Positions 27,016-38,484 of a DNA stretch of 64,000 nt are shown here, piece by piece. A program made the position numbers and the translations under genes. Source of the stretch: Rotaria sp. Silwood1 (taxonomy: Eukaryota > Rotifera > Eurotatoria > Philodinida > Philodinidae); contig CAJNOP010000216.1 in NCBI GenBank assembly GCA_905250075.1, positions 145,701 through 209,700 on the forward strand, in the 5' to 3' direction. The notes below the pieces were generated by a model. The model worked only from the letters and a program-made list of their open reading frames with translations, was not told where the DNA came from and searched no databases. Each line of letters opens with the position of its first letter. Position 1 is the first letter of the stretch.

Positions 27016-27165
27016 GTGTGGGTGTGGGTGTGGGGCGGGCGCGGGTGTGGGTGTGGAGTGGGCGCGGGTGTTAGTGTGGGTGTGGGTCTGGAAGTGTGGA
27101 AATCGGAATGTTGTCTTCATCCACATCCACAAATACACCCACGCTTACACCCACACCCACACCCT
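27016..27165. repeat. Telomere-like hairpin tract, largest in the window
   Basis: The G-rich arm 27016-27100 consists of GTGTGG units mixed with GCGGGC variants. A short spacer follows, then the C-rich arm 27119-27165 of CACCCA/CCACAC units ending CCCACACCCT. The G arm directly abuts the broken NHL pseudogene. Confidence 0.85.
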
Positions 27166-27303
27166 CCAATGTGCTTTTATAGTGACAATATATTCAAAAT
27201 ACAGACGACAACTATTTTTTTTCGAGAGGGATATATGTATAGATGCATGTTTATGATAGCTTACCAGATTGGAATTTAAGACCCGAAATAAAAACAACAT
27301 GTA

Positions 27304-27411
27304 ACAATAAAATACGTCGCTATATCACAGTAAGTGGAAAAAAATTCAACGACAGTTTTATTGTTCGATTTTTTCCCTATTTACAGTGATATAGTAACAT
27401 ATTTTATTGTT
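27304..27411. repeat. Short palindromic MITE-like element with adjacent partial copy
   Basis: The arms AACAATAAAATACG...CTATATCACAGTAAGT and their imperfect reverse complement (CTATTTACAGTGATATAG...ATTTTATTGTT) form a ~108-bp hairpin. A partial second copy of the arm begins about 27420 (CTATATCACAGTAAGTAGG) and extends to about 27500. It has no coding capacity. Confidence 0.65.
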
Positions 27412-27712
27412 ATATGCTTCTATATCACAGTAAGTAGGAAAAAAATCAAGCGATAAAATATTCTGTCGTTCGTTCTTTTCTCACTGACAATAATTATGTG
27501 ACTTGTTTTTTTATTTTTATTAACTAACCACTACTATATAAAAAGATATCGATAAAAAGTAAATGAATTTGAGAATACGATTGCTTTCCTATATTACTAC
27601 AAAATTAAGACAATAAGAAGGTAGGAATTTTAAAATTCGATAAACAGTTTGAGCAACACAATAGAACATTTGTTCTCTTTTAATATATTGAAAAAATAAT
27701 TTTTTACTTAGA

Positions 27713-28074
27713 TTTTTGCTTCGTCATTCAGTAGATTTTTCTTATAAGCTAAGAGAGATATCAGAAGACTATTTTAATACAGGTGCTTGTAAATGGGCTT
27801 CTGATAATCATATTTGGGCATTTAGAAAAGACACTTTGACAGACAAGAATTTTCTAGTAAAGAAAATATAGAAAAGATTCAGAAATGGTTTATTGAGTCT
27901 ACTGAGAAAATATCAGTTTCAGATAATACAGAAGATAATCTTTTTGAAAATAAAACCAATGAAAAATTAAAAAAGTCAATTTTCATAAATCATCGATTAA
28001 TATTTAAATATTTTAGAACCTGTAGAAATAAAAATCATGTCGAAGATTTATCAAAAACTTTCGTTTTGTATTTA
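27713..28074 (+). pseudogene. Coding-like remnant of unknown protein, frameshifted
   Basis: A stretch reading LREISEDYFNTGACKW and IWAFRK in one frame continues, after one shift near 27838, in another frame open for about 80 codons (DRQEFSSKENIEKIQKW, later FKYFRTCRNKNHVEDL). The composition is coding-like and rich in charged residues, but I recognise no family and there is no start codon. The right end is cut off by the palindromic element at 28075. It may be an exon remnant or a transposon fragment. Confidence 0.35.
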
Positions 28075-28795
28075 AGGATGCACCAATTCCAATTCCAATC
28101 AATTCCAATTCTTAGAATTGGCTGGAATTGGAATTTCTAGGAATTGGTTGGAATTGGTTGGAATTCGAATTCGAATTGTAGGAATTGTAATTGGTTAGAA
28201 TTGGGTCAAGTCACCTAAAAATCTTATGGAACCCCAGGAATTGGTATGGAATTGGTCTGAAACTGGCTAGACTTGGCTTGAGCTGACTATAATTGGTATG
28301 AGTCCTAAGAATTGTTATGTAATTGGCCTGAAATTGGTTTGAATTGGACCTTATTGCGTACAATTCGCATGGAATCCTAGGAACTCGTATGGAATTGGTC
28401 TGAAACTGGTCCGGATTGGCTTGAGCTGGTTACAATTCTTATGGAATCCTAGGAATTGTAGACAATTCGGCCCAATTCGAGCCAGTTTAAGATCAATTCC
28501 TAGGGTTCCATACGAATTGTGGACAATACGGTCCAATTCGAGCCAATTTCATTCCAATTACATAACAATCCTTAGGACTCCATACCAATTATAGTCAGCT
28601 CAAGCCAAGTCTAGCCAGTTCCAGACCAATTCCATACCAATTTCTGGGGTTCCATAAGATTTTTAGGTGATTTGACCCAATTCTAACGAATTCCAATTCC
28701 TGCAATTCCAATTCCAATGCGTACAATTCCAATTCCAACCAATTCGTACCAATTCCGTCAATTCCAAACCAAGAATTGGAATTGGTGCATCCCTA
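28075..28795. mobile_element. Palindromic hAT-like non-autonomous element built of CCAATTCC motifs
   Basis: The ends read TAAGGATGCACCAATTCC on the left and GGAATTGGTGCATCCCTA on the right, close to the (T/C)AGGGATGCACC ends of many hAT elements. The whole ~720 bp is an imperfect palindrome centred near 28445. In the left arm the motif GGAATTGG recurs in many diverged copies; the right arm is its complement. There is no coding potential. I found no 8-bp target duplication. The right end touches CCCACACCCTC at 28796-28806, telomere-like sequence, so the right flank may have been rearranged. Confidence 0.8.
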
Positions 28796-28806
28796 CCCAC
28801 ACCCTC
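28796..28806. repeat. Short telomere-like C-rich scrap
   Basis: CCCACACCCTC directly follows the terminal CCCTA of the palindromic element. It is too short to be certain, but it fits the C-rich arm found elsewhere. Confidence 0.35.
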
Positions 28807-29980
28807 AGATTAAAAAAGGGCAAAGTATACACTGAGTAGATACTGCATTGGTTATCATCATTTTTTAGCTGACGGAGCCTCCATTGTGATTTCAATATCT
28901 GAAGAAGGGAATGGTTTTAGAAGCTGAAATTTTAGACTTTTTCATATATCACTTGAGTCTACATATAGGCAAAGTTTTATTGAAATTCGTGATATCAGTT
29001 GGGCGCGGTTGGTCGTGACTATCGTGCAATGACTCTTAGGGAGTCGACCGTGATGAGGACACATGAGTACCAATTCGGAGAAAACAACCTTTCAGCTAGA
29101 GCGAAGATAGCCGATGCAAAGTACTCTTCTAGTAGGCTGCTTCAAGTATGGATAAAAAGATTATTCCTTGAAGTCTTCATCTTGCTTGGTTAACGATGAC
29201 AATCGGTTATATGTTTGTCTTGTCATAGAAAAGTTTGTTCATTCAATTTTCAGTTTAATGAGATATTTGTCCTGTTTTGCAATCGCTTACTTCTTATGCA
29301 TCTCATAGTATTTCATTTTCTCTCTTCATCAGCGTCACGTTCTTATATTTTCAAACGAAAAATAGCGCAATCAAATAAGCTGTATAACAGCCGACTAAAT
29401 GAATGGTTAGTCATTGCCTCAAGCATTGTCATTGATTAAAATGTAACAATGGCATATTCGCTGCAATAAATACTCGATGACGAGCTTTTGTCTCACTAAT
29501 TCTTCCATCTTTGTTTACAGAAGTAAAAGCAAAATGAGCATACTTTTGGAGCTAGAAAAAAGGTCGCTCTGACTCTGCTCCAGCTCTATTTTATTCACGA
29601 GGCGCTCAGTTCCGACTCTGCTGTCAGTTAAACAGAATCCACTCCGACTCTGTTCCAGCTTCACCATTCTAACGCATCGCATGGCTCTGCTCCTGAAGCA
29701 AAGCTAGCTCCATGGAGAGGGCACTTCGGAGTCGCAGCTGTCCATCTCTGATCAGGATATTACGAGATAACTTTTGCCATACGCTTATGTGTGTTACTAT
29801 ACGAAATAAACACACAGCTATAAAGGGCTACAAACCGAGAATAACTATGATGTGAGCGATAACAAGAAACATCATCAATCAAGTAATCGTGATGGAATTT
29901 CATACAATGGGCTATTTAATTTCAGTCTGAATTTATCAAATAAAAATAATACTTGATTTCAAACTGAAACGTGAGTCTAG
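28807..29980. other. Region without a supported gene
   Basis: The only structure I see is the CTCCGACTC-type repeat at about 29550-29750. Open frames here are short and match nothing I know. Confidence 0.4.
29550..29750. repeat. Repeat built from GACTCTGCTCCAGCTC-type motifs
   Basis: Several degenerate copies of (C)TCCGACTCTG(C/T)TCCAGCTC occur in about 200 bp, with opposite-strand copies at the right (GGAGTCGCAGCT near 29730). It resembles the motif-based palindromic elements at 4290 and 28075 but is more decayed, and ends are unclear. Confidence 0.5.
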
Positions 29981-30090
29981 GAGTGAGGGGGGGGTGACTG
30001 AGGGTGTGGGTGTTGGTCTGGGACCCACACACACACCCACACCCATGGTGCGGGTGTGGGCGCGCGAGTGAGGGTGAGGGTGTGCTTGTG
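29981..30090. repeat. Telomere-like tract, G arm, C arm, then second G arm
   Basis: GAGTGAGGGG through GGGTGTGGGTGTTGG is followed by CCCACACACACACCCACACCC (30023-30043) and then by another G-rich stretch to about 30090. It is the only member with a G-C-G order. Confidence 0.75.
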
Positions 30091-30109
30091 GTTTTGTGTA
30101 CTATAGGCT

Positions 30110-30190
30110 TTAGTCCCCTGCACAGGGGACTAAGCTTTTTGTGGGGGGAACTAAGGGGGACTTTGCAGGACTAGGGGGGACTAAGGGTTT
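30110..30190. repeat. Palindrome and tandem AGTCCCC motifs
   Basis: TTAGTCCCCTG and CAGGGGACTAA (30110-30133, two-base centre) form a perfect 11-bp stem. They are followed by several degenerate GGGGGACTAAG copies. It is GC-rich against an AT-rich background and lies immediately right of a telomere-like tract. It could be another motif-built fold-back element. Confidence 0.55.
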
Positions 30191-30939
30191 TTAGTGAGAC
30201 TACGTAGTATCAAGCGAGAAAAGTTTGATTCGGAAGAAATTGGTGTGGTTTTTTTGATTTTAGAATTCAGTTTGAAATAAAAAAGCCCATAGACTCTGGA
30301 ATTTAGACGAATATTACCTCGTGTAGGTGCAGCAACCTCCTTGTCTGTGTTACAAAACGGTCAGCGAACGCATAGAATGAGTCTCACTTGTATACTGATT
30401 ATTGAATGAGTCTCAATCGGAAGAGTACCGATCCAAAAATATAATTAGATCTCTGCTGCTTACAATAATACTTGTTCACATCAGTCATATTCATCTAAGG
30501 AAAATATGTCATTTATTGTTTCAGAAAATTTGAACAGCGATAAATCTAAAATGCATCAAATAATTACCAAACAAAGATCTCATGAAGCAAATTTCTCAAC
30601 AACTCGAGTGAACTATGAGACAAGCATTTACGAGAATAGAGACCGTGAGAATTAGTATAGCATTCTTATGAATTCCAGTCTTACTACATCACAAGTAACA
30701 TTCATCGACATTGAATGTCGATTCACTTGGCCCTAGACTGACGGAATGATGACAAAGATGTCCTTATATTTTTAAATAAAAATGAATTCCGTATAATGAT
30801 GAGCTTAGGAGAAATTATTAATATGTGTAACATTTTCTGTATTACATACTATAGATATATTCAAATAGTTCACAACAAATATTGAAAGATGCTAATGTAT
30901 ATGATAAAGTTTATGCTTTAGTTAATTATAACGACTAAC
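30191..30939. other. Region without a supported gene
   Basis: AT-rich sequence with only short open frames. I see nothing to annotate. Confidence 0.4.
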
Positions 30940-31318
30940 ATGGTGATTCATGTCAAAGTTATGGCCATTTCTAATACCGACATGGCCAATTGTAACACAG
31001 ACATGCTCATTTGAGCCACAAGAATGGTCAACTGTGCCATAGAAATGGTTGATTGTGCCGTGGAAATGCTGAATTGAGTCATAGAAACTGTCATCCGTAT
31101 AATGAAAATAGCAAATTGTGTCAAATAAATGGTCGCCTGTACCACCAAAGTGGTACTTTTGTACCACGAAAATGGTCACTTGTACCATCACTATGATACT
31201 TTGTACCAAGGAAATGGTCACTTGTACCATGACTATGATACTTTGTACCACGAAAATGGTCACTTGTACCATCACTATGATACTTTGTACCACAAAAATG
31301 GTCATTTGTACCAAGTGT
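30940..31318. repeat. 21-bp minisatellite, about 18 units
   Basis: Units of the form ATGGTCACTTGTACCATNACT repeat every 21 bp. The left ten units are diverged. The right eight alternate two unit types (ATGGTCACTTGTACC and ATGATACTTTGTACC), so a 42-bp higher-order unit has expanded there. Because 21 is a multiple of three, several frames on both strands stay open, giving heptad-like peptides. I treat these as by-products rather than genes. Confidence 0.85.
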
Positions 31319-31320
31319 TA

Positions 31321-31342
31321 CAGACAGACAGACAGACAGACA
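31321..31342. repeat. CAGA microsatellite
   Basis: Five to six tandem CAGA units follow directly after the 21-bp minisatellite. Confidence 0.9.
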
Positions 31343-32558
31343 CAGGTGAATTTCCGTTTCTAGACCCTAGCCGTTCAGTCTAGGGAACATAAAATATCTA
31401 CCCTAATTGCTTTACATTTACTAATCTTCTTGTTACCTTCACTATGCGGAGTTCATAGTCAACATGAGAATATGAAATTCATTTTCATAAGTTTCTGCGC
31501 AATACTAAAAATGTTTCAAACAAGACAATGAAGCATCACTTTAAATACAAGTAACGCTCGTCCGTGTGACTCGCTTGACCCTCGACTGTATATTCGATCG
31601 TCTGATACTTTATAGTACTTTACAGTCTTCAACATAGCTACTATCCAATCTTCCAGAAGCGTGGGTGTATGCGTGTATGCTGGTATTAGCGTCAATCTCG
31701 TTGTGTACAATAGTATATGGATACGGGTGACCATTTTTGTCAGGAACACATGCAATCAGACTGACACCCTCACATTGATATCAACTAAAATCTAGAGAAC
31801 TAAACTATGGCGACACGGTACACATGTACCCGAACAAAAAGAGCTTATATTCAGTCTGCTGAGAGGCAATGAAACAATACACTTTCGCGACAGTTTTATA
31901 AAATCGTGCTATACTCTTTAAAATTTCTACTATAAATCTATTCACTTACTAACGTGTGAACTAACGATATTGTTTACTAGGCAGGTAGCTTGAAAATATC
32001 ATTATACACGCAGATGCTTGAATTAATACGAAGAAAAGCATATACAAAAAGAAACACTCTTGTATTTCATTCATGTCAACTGCCAATACAGCAAATATAA
32101 ATTCTTTCAGTAATGTTTTTTGTCTGATGAATTATTCAGCCATTGTGTCCAAACACAAAAAACTTTTTTCATCTTTGACTTTACATAGTTTTTTCAGCTT
32201 TTTGCATTTGATATTGCTTAATCAGACTCATTGAACCTCCACTATTGATTCTTATCAGTGAATCCTAACACATTGAATCGGCTCTTCTGGAGATACGTCA
32301 GTGCATCAGCTAGTCGCTCGTCGGCGCTCCTCCGGAGCGCCAATCACGGCTAGCTGCTGCTTAGTCTAACCAGATCTCTTCATAACATTATCCCTCTGTA
32401 TTTAAATTACAGCTAGCCTAGGATTAACTTATCTTAAAAATTCGGTAGATCTGAAGCATTAAAACTATCGACAGAAATTTTTGAACAGAAATTGTCTCAT
32501 GAGTTATTTCTACCCAGGTCAAATATACTCAGCCGTAAACGGCCGTTCACTAACCAAA
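31343..32558. other. Region without a supported gene, left of the assembly gap
   Basis: There is no credible coding sequence. A GTGTGGG-like scrap occurs near 31660 and a GC-rich hairpin at 32303-32360. Confidence 0.4.
32303..32360. repeat. GC-rich nested hairpin
   Basis: The inner stem GGCGCTCC/GGAGCGCC (32323-32330 and 32334-32341) has a 3-nt loop. It sits inside an outer pairing of GCATCAGCTAG with CTAGCTGCTGC. It stands out in this AT-rich sequence, about 200 bp left of the assembly gap. It could be the end of a fold-back element cut by the gap. Confidence 0.45.
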
Positions 32559-32658
32559 NNNNNNNNNNNNNNNNNNNNNNNNNNNNNNNNNNNNNNNNNN
32601 NNNNNNNNNNNNNNNNNNNNNNNNNNNNNNNNNNNNNNNNNNNNNNNNNNNNNNNNNN
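32559..32658. other. Assembly gap (100 N)
   Basis: Exactly 100 undetermined bases, the usual placeholder for a gap of unknown size. Order and distance of the two flanks are therefore not proven. Confidence 0.99.
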
Positions 32659-32809
32659 AAGTTGAATATTAAAAAAATTCATCAACTAACTATGACACAG
32701 GATATGAACGAGCCGCTAGGATGATATTTAAAAAATCAACTACAGTTTCATTGGCGTGCCAAAATGATCGAATACTTTTATTACCATATGTACTTATTCT
32801 AATCGCGAA

Positions 32810-33050
32810 CAATACCAGCTATTTTTTACTCGTATCCATGCTGCTATTTATAAAGAAGAACTTTTCGTTAAACTGGACATGTTTATGTAAGAAAGAAGAT
32901 TTGGCGATAAAAGTTGAATAAATAAATTCTTGATATGTAACAAAAACACAACCCAAAATACAAATAAATGTGATTGGTTATAGGTTTTTAACTTTGATTT
33001 GATCAAGGTATAAACTTCTGCAAGCCACTGATAAATGAAGAATAAACATT
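32810..33050 (+). repeat. Direct repeat flanking the NHL gene, left copy
   Basis: This aligns with 36810-37050. Shared blocks in the same order include AAGAAGAACTTT(T/A)C, CTTATGTAAGAAA-type sequence, GA(A)TAAA(T)AAATTC, and ACTTT(G/A)ATTTGATCAAGGT(A/G). The two copies bracket the NHL gene in the same orientation. Confidence 0.65.
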
Positions 33051-33389
33051 AAAAACAAAATTTGTCCTTGACATTGTTCTAAGTCATCATTACATAGTGA
33101 GTCAATGATTAACAATAATAATATTGATGTTTTGAATGATAGCACGAGTCTATTTAATGCTTGCATTGCAAAAGCCCTCCGATATTGCTTTTATAACATT
33201 TTTGTTTTCTTTTTATAAAGATCAGTTATTTTGAAAAAAATTAAATACTTAGGTAAGCACTGAGACAATATCAAATGTCCATTTATCGAAAGATCACATC
33301 ATGTGCTTCTTAACTTTCAGTGAATGCGAAAAAAATTACCTATTCATTAGATATAAAAGTAGGTACCGCTGCTATTCTGTTTCATTTCA

Positions 33390-36300
33390 ATGCAAATGAT
33401 GGTTTCATCAATGCTTCGTTGTTTTGTATTCATTCTATTCAAGTAATTCTAAAATCTATTTCTCTCGAATTCATCTAACATTGAACACAATTTTCCTTTT
33501 AAGCCTCACAGGTTTGATTCTTGTTTCGTTTTACATGTCGTGCTATTAATTTAGTATGTCACTAGTTCGAGTGAACTCTCAATTCTGTCATGGAATATCA
33601 CAATATGATCGATGTTCGCCAAATAGTGCATGTGCCTGTTTCTATATAGCAGGTGCTATTAATATTGGCATTTGTGGTGATGAATTCATTGATTGTTCTG
33701 AGCTAGTTACATGTGAAAGCTCAAACAATCTTTGTCATGAACCTGATCATAGATGTGTTCATCATCCTCATTGCCATAATCTTCCTGTGTGTTATCCGGT
33801 GCCAAGTTTCAATCAACAACTGTGTCCACCAAAAGCAAGTAGGAAAACAAACGATGATCCACAGAGTCAAATGAAAGTCGAATGTTTCTTAAAGTTATTT
33901 TTTTATCATTTAAACATGCTCACACATGCAATTGATGCTAGTGTAGGAACGGTATAGAAGAATCGGAGAATCGTTGAAAAAAGTAGATAAAGCATGGCAG
34001 AGATAAAATAAATTGTAATTATTGGAGAAAACGTTTCTCATCACATGGATGGCATTCATGAGATTTGAAATAGAGTATGTTACATTTTACCAATCGATAC
34101 ATGGACATGCAGTGAACTTTTGAATGTGCATCAGAGACTGCCCATTAATTCTACTGTGACACGTTTCTCTTTCTTCGTAGTTTTTGCTATATAATCAACT
34201 GATTATTGTGAACATTGAATGCATTGGACAACTTTTTTTTCAAAGCACATGAAATTGAGAATTAACGCAAAAGAAAATGTATCTATAATTCTCTCTGTCA
34301 TGTATTTCTGATATAGTAACCACTTAAGTTCAATAGAGATTTGGCTATTGCATGGACTGACTATGCGACTAATGATCGATTATTCGATAGTATTTGTAAA
34401 CTGTTTTTCCAAAGTTTGCAGCAACATTGTCTTAGCTGGCCCTGGTGCACGGCTACTTATTTTGGAGACTGCCCACATTTATTAAGCATTTAAGATTTCT
34501 TTATTAAGAGGAAAATGTAAAAATTCAAACTGCCTCAAGATAAGAGCGACAAGAGAAAGTTAATAACAATTTATCTTTACACTGTTATTCTGTTCTTCTA
34601 AAAACTTCGTTAAATTCATTTCACTCATTCTACTCATTTGACGACAGAATATTCTAACGACCTGAGACCTACACACTAGCACACGGATAATTTACGTGAA
34701 AGATCAACAAAATACAATAGAAATAATGAGTTTTATCAGAACGATCTCGTTGGATTCGATTTAATTCAGCAGAATCAAATGGAATCGAATCGTCAAAAAT
34801 CAGTTTTGAAACGAGCACATTTCTTCTCAGAACATTTGAGACCGTTCATTACTTTGAAACACTTTATTCGGATTCACATAAAACTTAAGTGTATCGAGTT
34901 CTGTTACATCCTATGTCAGACCCTTAGCTATCCGCCTTGTCCACATGAATGTTCTATAATAATCAATAGCAATGAACACTACATCTACAACCTCAACTCC
35001 AACTCCAACGACAACCGCAACTACAACTACAACCACCACTCAGCAGTCAGGTAAACTTTAGATTAATGCTTTTTAATCTTGGTAAATACTAATTTTCAAT
35101 AAAATACATATACATGTTTTGTGTACAATATTAGTCTGCAGCTTGTTAAAGCTTACTCTAGTAAGATTACCAATCCTCTGTTATAAGTTAAAATCGAGTA
35201 ACAATAGTTTCCTCCATGTTGGCTACTTTTTGTCACTATCGAAGTTTGATTCTTTTTATGAGTGTGGATGTAAGTGAGTTGGAGATCTACACCCTTCTTA
35301 GTTCCAAAAGGACAGAAGAAAAACGATACTTCAATAAAATCATAAAAAGTCAATTTCTTTTGACATACGTGTGATCATATCTTTGAAGGGCAGAGTCATG
35401 AACATGAACGCTTTTAGAATTTTCTTTGTCTCACTGGAACTCACTTGTAGCCAAAAAGATGGAGTCAAAAAACTCGCAACAGTTAGAACAGTTCCTTCGT
35501 GAGTATACTAGGTAAAATGAACATTCTCAAAAGCTTTACCAAGTTCTCTTCAAGACGAACAAGAATATATCTTTTGTAGTATTTTCTTCGCGAGGGAAAG
35601 GATCTATCTGACAACGATGATAATTCATTTTCGTTTTTATCTTTCATTGTAGTGATTTCCAATATTCCAGTCAATGCTAAATGGACACAGAATGGAGTGA
35701 CTGTTGCTGGAGGTCATGGAAGAGGCAGTGCTACTTATCAACTAAACCATCCCAAAGGTTTTCTTACTGATGATGATCAAACAATGCTTATTGTTGACTG
35801 GGACAATCATCGTATCATGCAATGGAAAGTGGGTGATACAAATGGACGAGTGGTAGCTGGTGGCAATGACCAAGGAAATCGGCTGGATCAATTGTTTTAT
35901 CCAACCGATGTAGTGATAGACAACGAGACAGATAGTCTCATTATCTGTGATGATCGAAATCGACGAGTCGTACGATGGTCTCGTCGTAATGGTACAACTC
36001 AAGGAGAAGTCCTCTTCGACATATTCTTATGCTACGGATTGGCCATGGATAATCAGAGATATCTCTACATTTCTGACCCTACCGTGCATGATGTGAAACG
36101 ATATCGAATAGGAGACAAGAATGGAACTGTAGTGGCCGGTGGCCATGGTAAAGGTGATGATATCACTCAACTCAACCAGCCGAGCTATCTCTTTGTCGAT
36201 CGACAACAATCTGTTTACGTGTCAGACAGCGGAAATCATCGTATAATAAAATGGGATAAAGGTGCAATAGAGGGAGTTGTCGTCGCAGGTGATCATGGCG

Positions 36301-36575
36301 AAGGAAAGTCTCTGAGACAATTGTCGTACCCTGGAGGACTGTTTGTTGATATGTTGGGTACTGTGTATGTAGCAGACACAAGAAACCATCGAGTAGTGCG
36401 TTGGCCTAAAGGAGCAAGACAGGGCACTGTCATTGTCGGTGGAAATGGTGAAGGAGCAGGGGCTAATCAGTTATCTTTTCCTGCTACTGTTTCCTTCGAT
36501 CGACATGGTAATCTCTATGTCTTCGATAATGGAAATCATCGAGTACAACGTTTTTCCATCGAAGGCTCTGATTAG
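33390..36575 (+). CDS. Secreted Cys-rich, Thr-rich, NHL-propeller protein, 446 aa
   Basis: Exons 33390-33442, 33555-33838, 34970-35050 and 35653-36575 sum to 1341 nt (447 codons). Exon 1 encodes a signal peptide (MQMMVSSMLRCFVFILF). Exon 2 encodes a Cys-rich domain with about 15 cysteines (for example CSPNSACACF, CHEPDHRCVHHPHC). Exon 3 is a Thr/Pro-rich mucin-like linker of 27 codons. Exon 4 holds about six NHL blades, with repeated LNQP/LSYP...F(V)D, VYVSDSGNHRIIKW and VVAGG(H/N)G(K/E)G linkers. The product is probably extracellular; NHL propellers bind proteins or carbohydrates, but its ligand is unknown. AATAAA occurs at 36610. Related NHL sequence survives as a pseudogene at 26429-27015. 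The linker exon is phase 1 at both ends. Confidence 0.85.
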
Positions 36576-36809
36576 AGCGATTAATGAGTATTTTTTGTTC
36601 TTTCAATGAAATAAATCATGCGGAATAAAAATGACATGACTATTCTATTCTCACACAACATTCGGATCCACTCCGATGGGCCATAGAAGTGCGAAGGTCA
36701 AGCATGCACGGAATAGACTCCTATATATATGGCATACATATGAAACTTTAAAGAAAAGAGGCCTATACGAGGGATTTCAAATCGAATGACTCATCCACAT
36801 TCACTCGCA

Positions 36810-37050
36810 GGTAATCCCAGTTATTATTATACTCGTATCTGCACTACTACTTACGAAGAAGAACTTTACCTTAAATTAGGCACTCTTATGTAAGAAATGA
36901 GATTTGAAGATGAAATTCGAATAAAGAAATTCCAGAGGTGCGACGAAGACACAGTCTACAGTGCAAACAGAATGTGGATTGCTATAGATTGTGACTTTAA
37001 TTTGATCAAGGTGCAAAGTTCTGCATGCTACTTATTATAAAGATGCAATA
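36810..37050 (+). repeat. Direct repeat flanking the NHL gene, right copy
   Basis: This is the partner of 32810-33050. It contains GAAGAAGAACTTTACC, TATGTAAGAAATGAGATTTG and TTTGATCAAGGTGCAAA in the same order as the left copy. Divergence is appreciable, so the duplication is not recent. Confidence 0.65.
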
Positions 37051-38484
37051 TTTACTCAAGTGCCTTCTGAAGACAAACATATGTTTTATTTGTTTAAAAA
37101 ATATGTTTATCCCTTATCTCCTTTTCGTTTTTTTTATGGATAAAGAGACTCGTCCAATTTCATCATTGATTGAAATTAATGGTTTGATGAAACATGAATT
37201 TCCTTCAGTTCATCAAAAAATAAACTAAAATAAATTTTTTAAAATAATTCAATGATGTATTAAATTAGTCTTAACTTTCGTTGTGAAAAGAATTTTATTT
37301 TATAAATATGTTGAATTGATGGCTTCGTTTTATTGCCATCATTTACATTAAGATTAAATAAAAACTACGTTGGATTGATTCGAATCTTATTTGATTTGAT
37401 AATGTTTCATTACCAAAATTTAACGAAGGTGATCTTTTCGAAGATAGTCAAGCACTAACCAGTTACTAGTTAGAGATACGAATTATCTTATCGCATAAGT
37501 ATCAAATTTTAATGTTTCAAGTAACGAATATATGGGACTGATCGTTTATATAACATCCAATTTCGAATTAAAGACTAACGTAAGTATGTCACATTATGGG
37601 TAGAAATGTTTTCTCAATTAAAAGAATTTATTGAACCAATATGGAAGTAGAATAATGTGTACGGAACTCAATCGGGATTCTATATGAAACAAACTTCCAA
37701 AAAGTAAAAGATTAATTTATATTTCGATTGCGGATGTGGATCTGAGCGGGGGCGAAGAGAACAAATACACCTACAGTGTCTTAGATTATCATTTTCCAGA
37801 ATTGACTTTATCAAACGATTAAAAATGGGAAATTTGATATGAAAACCTCGTAGTAAATTGATTTTTGAATCCAAATGATAAAGAATTTTTTCAGTTAAAT
37901 GAACTTTTTATAATGCTTCCTCTCTTGATGCATTGTCATAAAGTTTTAATGTATCATTTTCAGCTACATGCAAGAAATTGATCAAAGAACTATTTTTCAA
38001 TTGAGAAATCCTTCATGAAAGAAGAAGACGACGAAAATTGTCAGGACATTACATGCTCAGTGTTGAAAAGGGGATTTAACATAATTATTAACAACCAGAA
38101 ACTTATTTATGTTATGTTATTCATGAAAAAACAGGTATATTTACAATGGATCAATAAATCGATGAAATAAAATTGACAAATCATTTTTCTATAGACACAG
38201 AAGATGATTCGTTATTACATAAACCCTCAACCTTACAACTATCGTAATTATTGAAGTTCAGTATTCACCATTAATTGAAAATCTTTTATTCAAGAAGATA
38301 CATAAATTATGTTCTATAATTTACATGTCGAACAATCATATTTATGCATGGGGTTCAATATAAGAAGAACTTAAAGTATCAATCGGTTTCGTTTATTTTA
38401 TACAAACATCGAAATTAATGATCATGATATACAACAGAAATATGATGCAACCAAATATAATCATTACAAGTGATGATTAAATAG

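Noticed and set aside
27016..27165. Interstitial chromosome end-to-end fusion site
   Set aside because: The G-arm then C-arm order fits a telomere fusion, but the same arrangement recurs many times with conserved spacers, so a repeat family explains it better.
27016..27279. Gly/Val/Trp-rich and His/Pro-rich open frames in the telomere-like tract
   Set aside because: Their composition is dictated by GTGTGG and CCACAC hexamers, so they are not treated as proteins.
30922..31383. Long open frames on both strands across the 21-bp tandem repeat
   Set aside because: They follow from a repeat period divisible by three; no start context, splice sites or recognisable domain support a gene.
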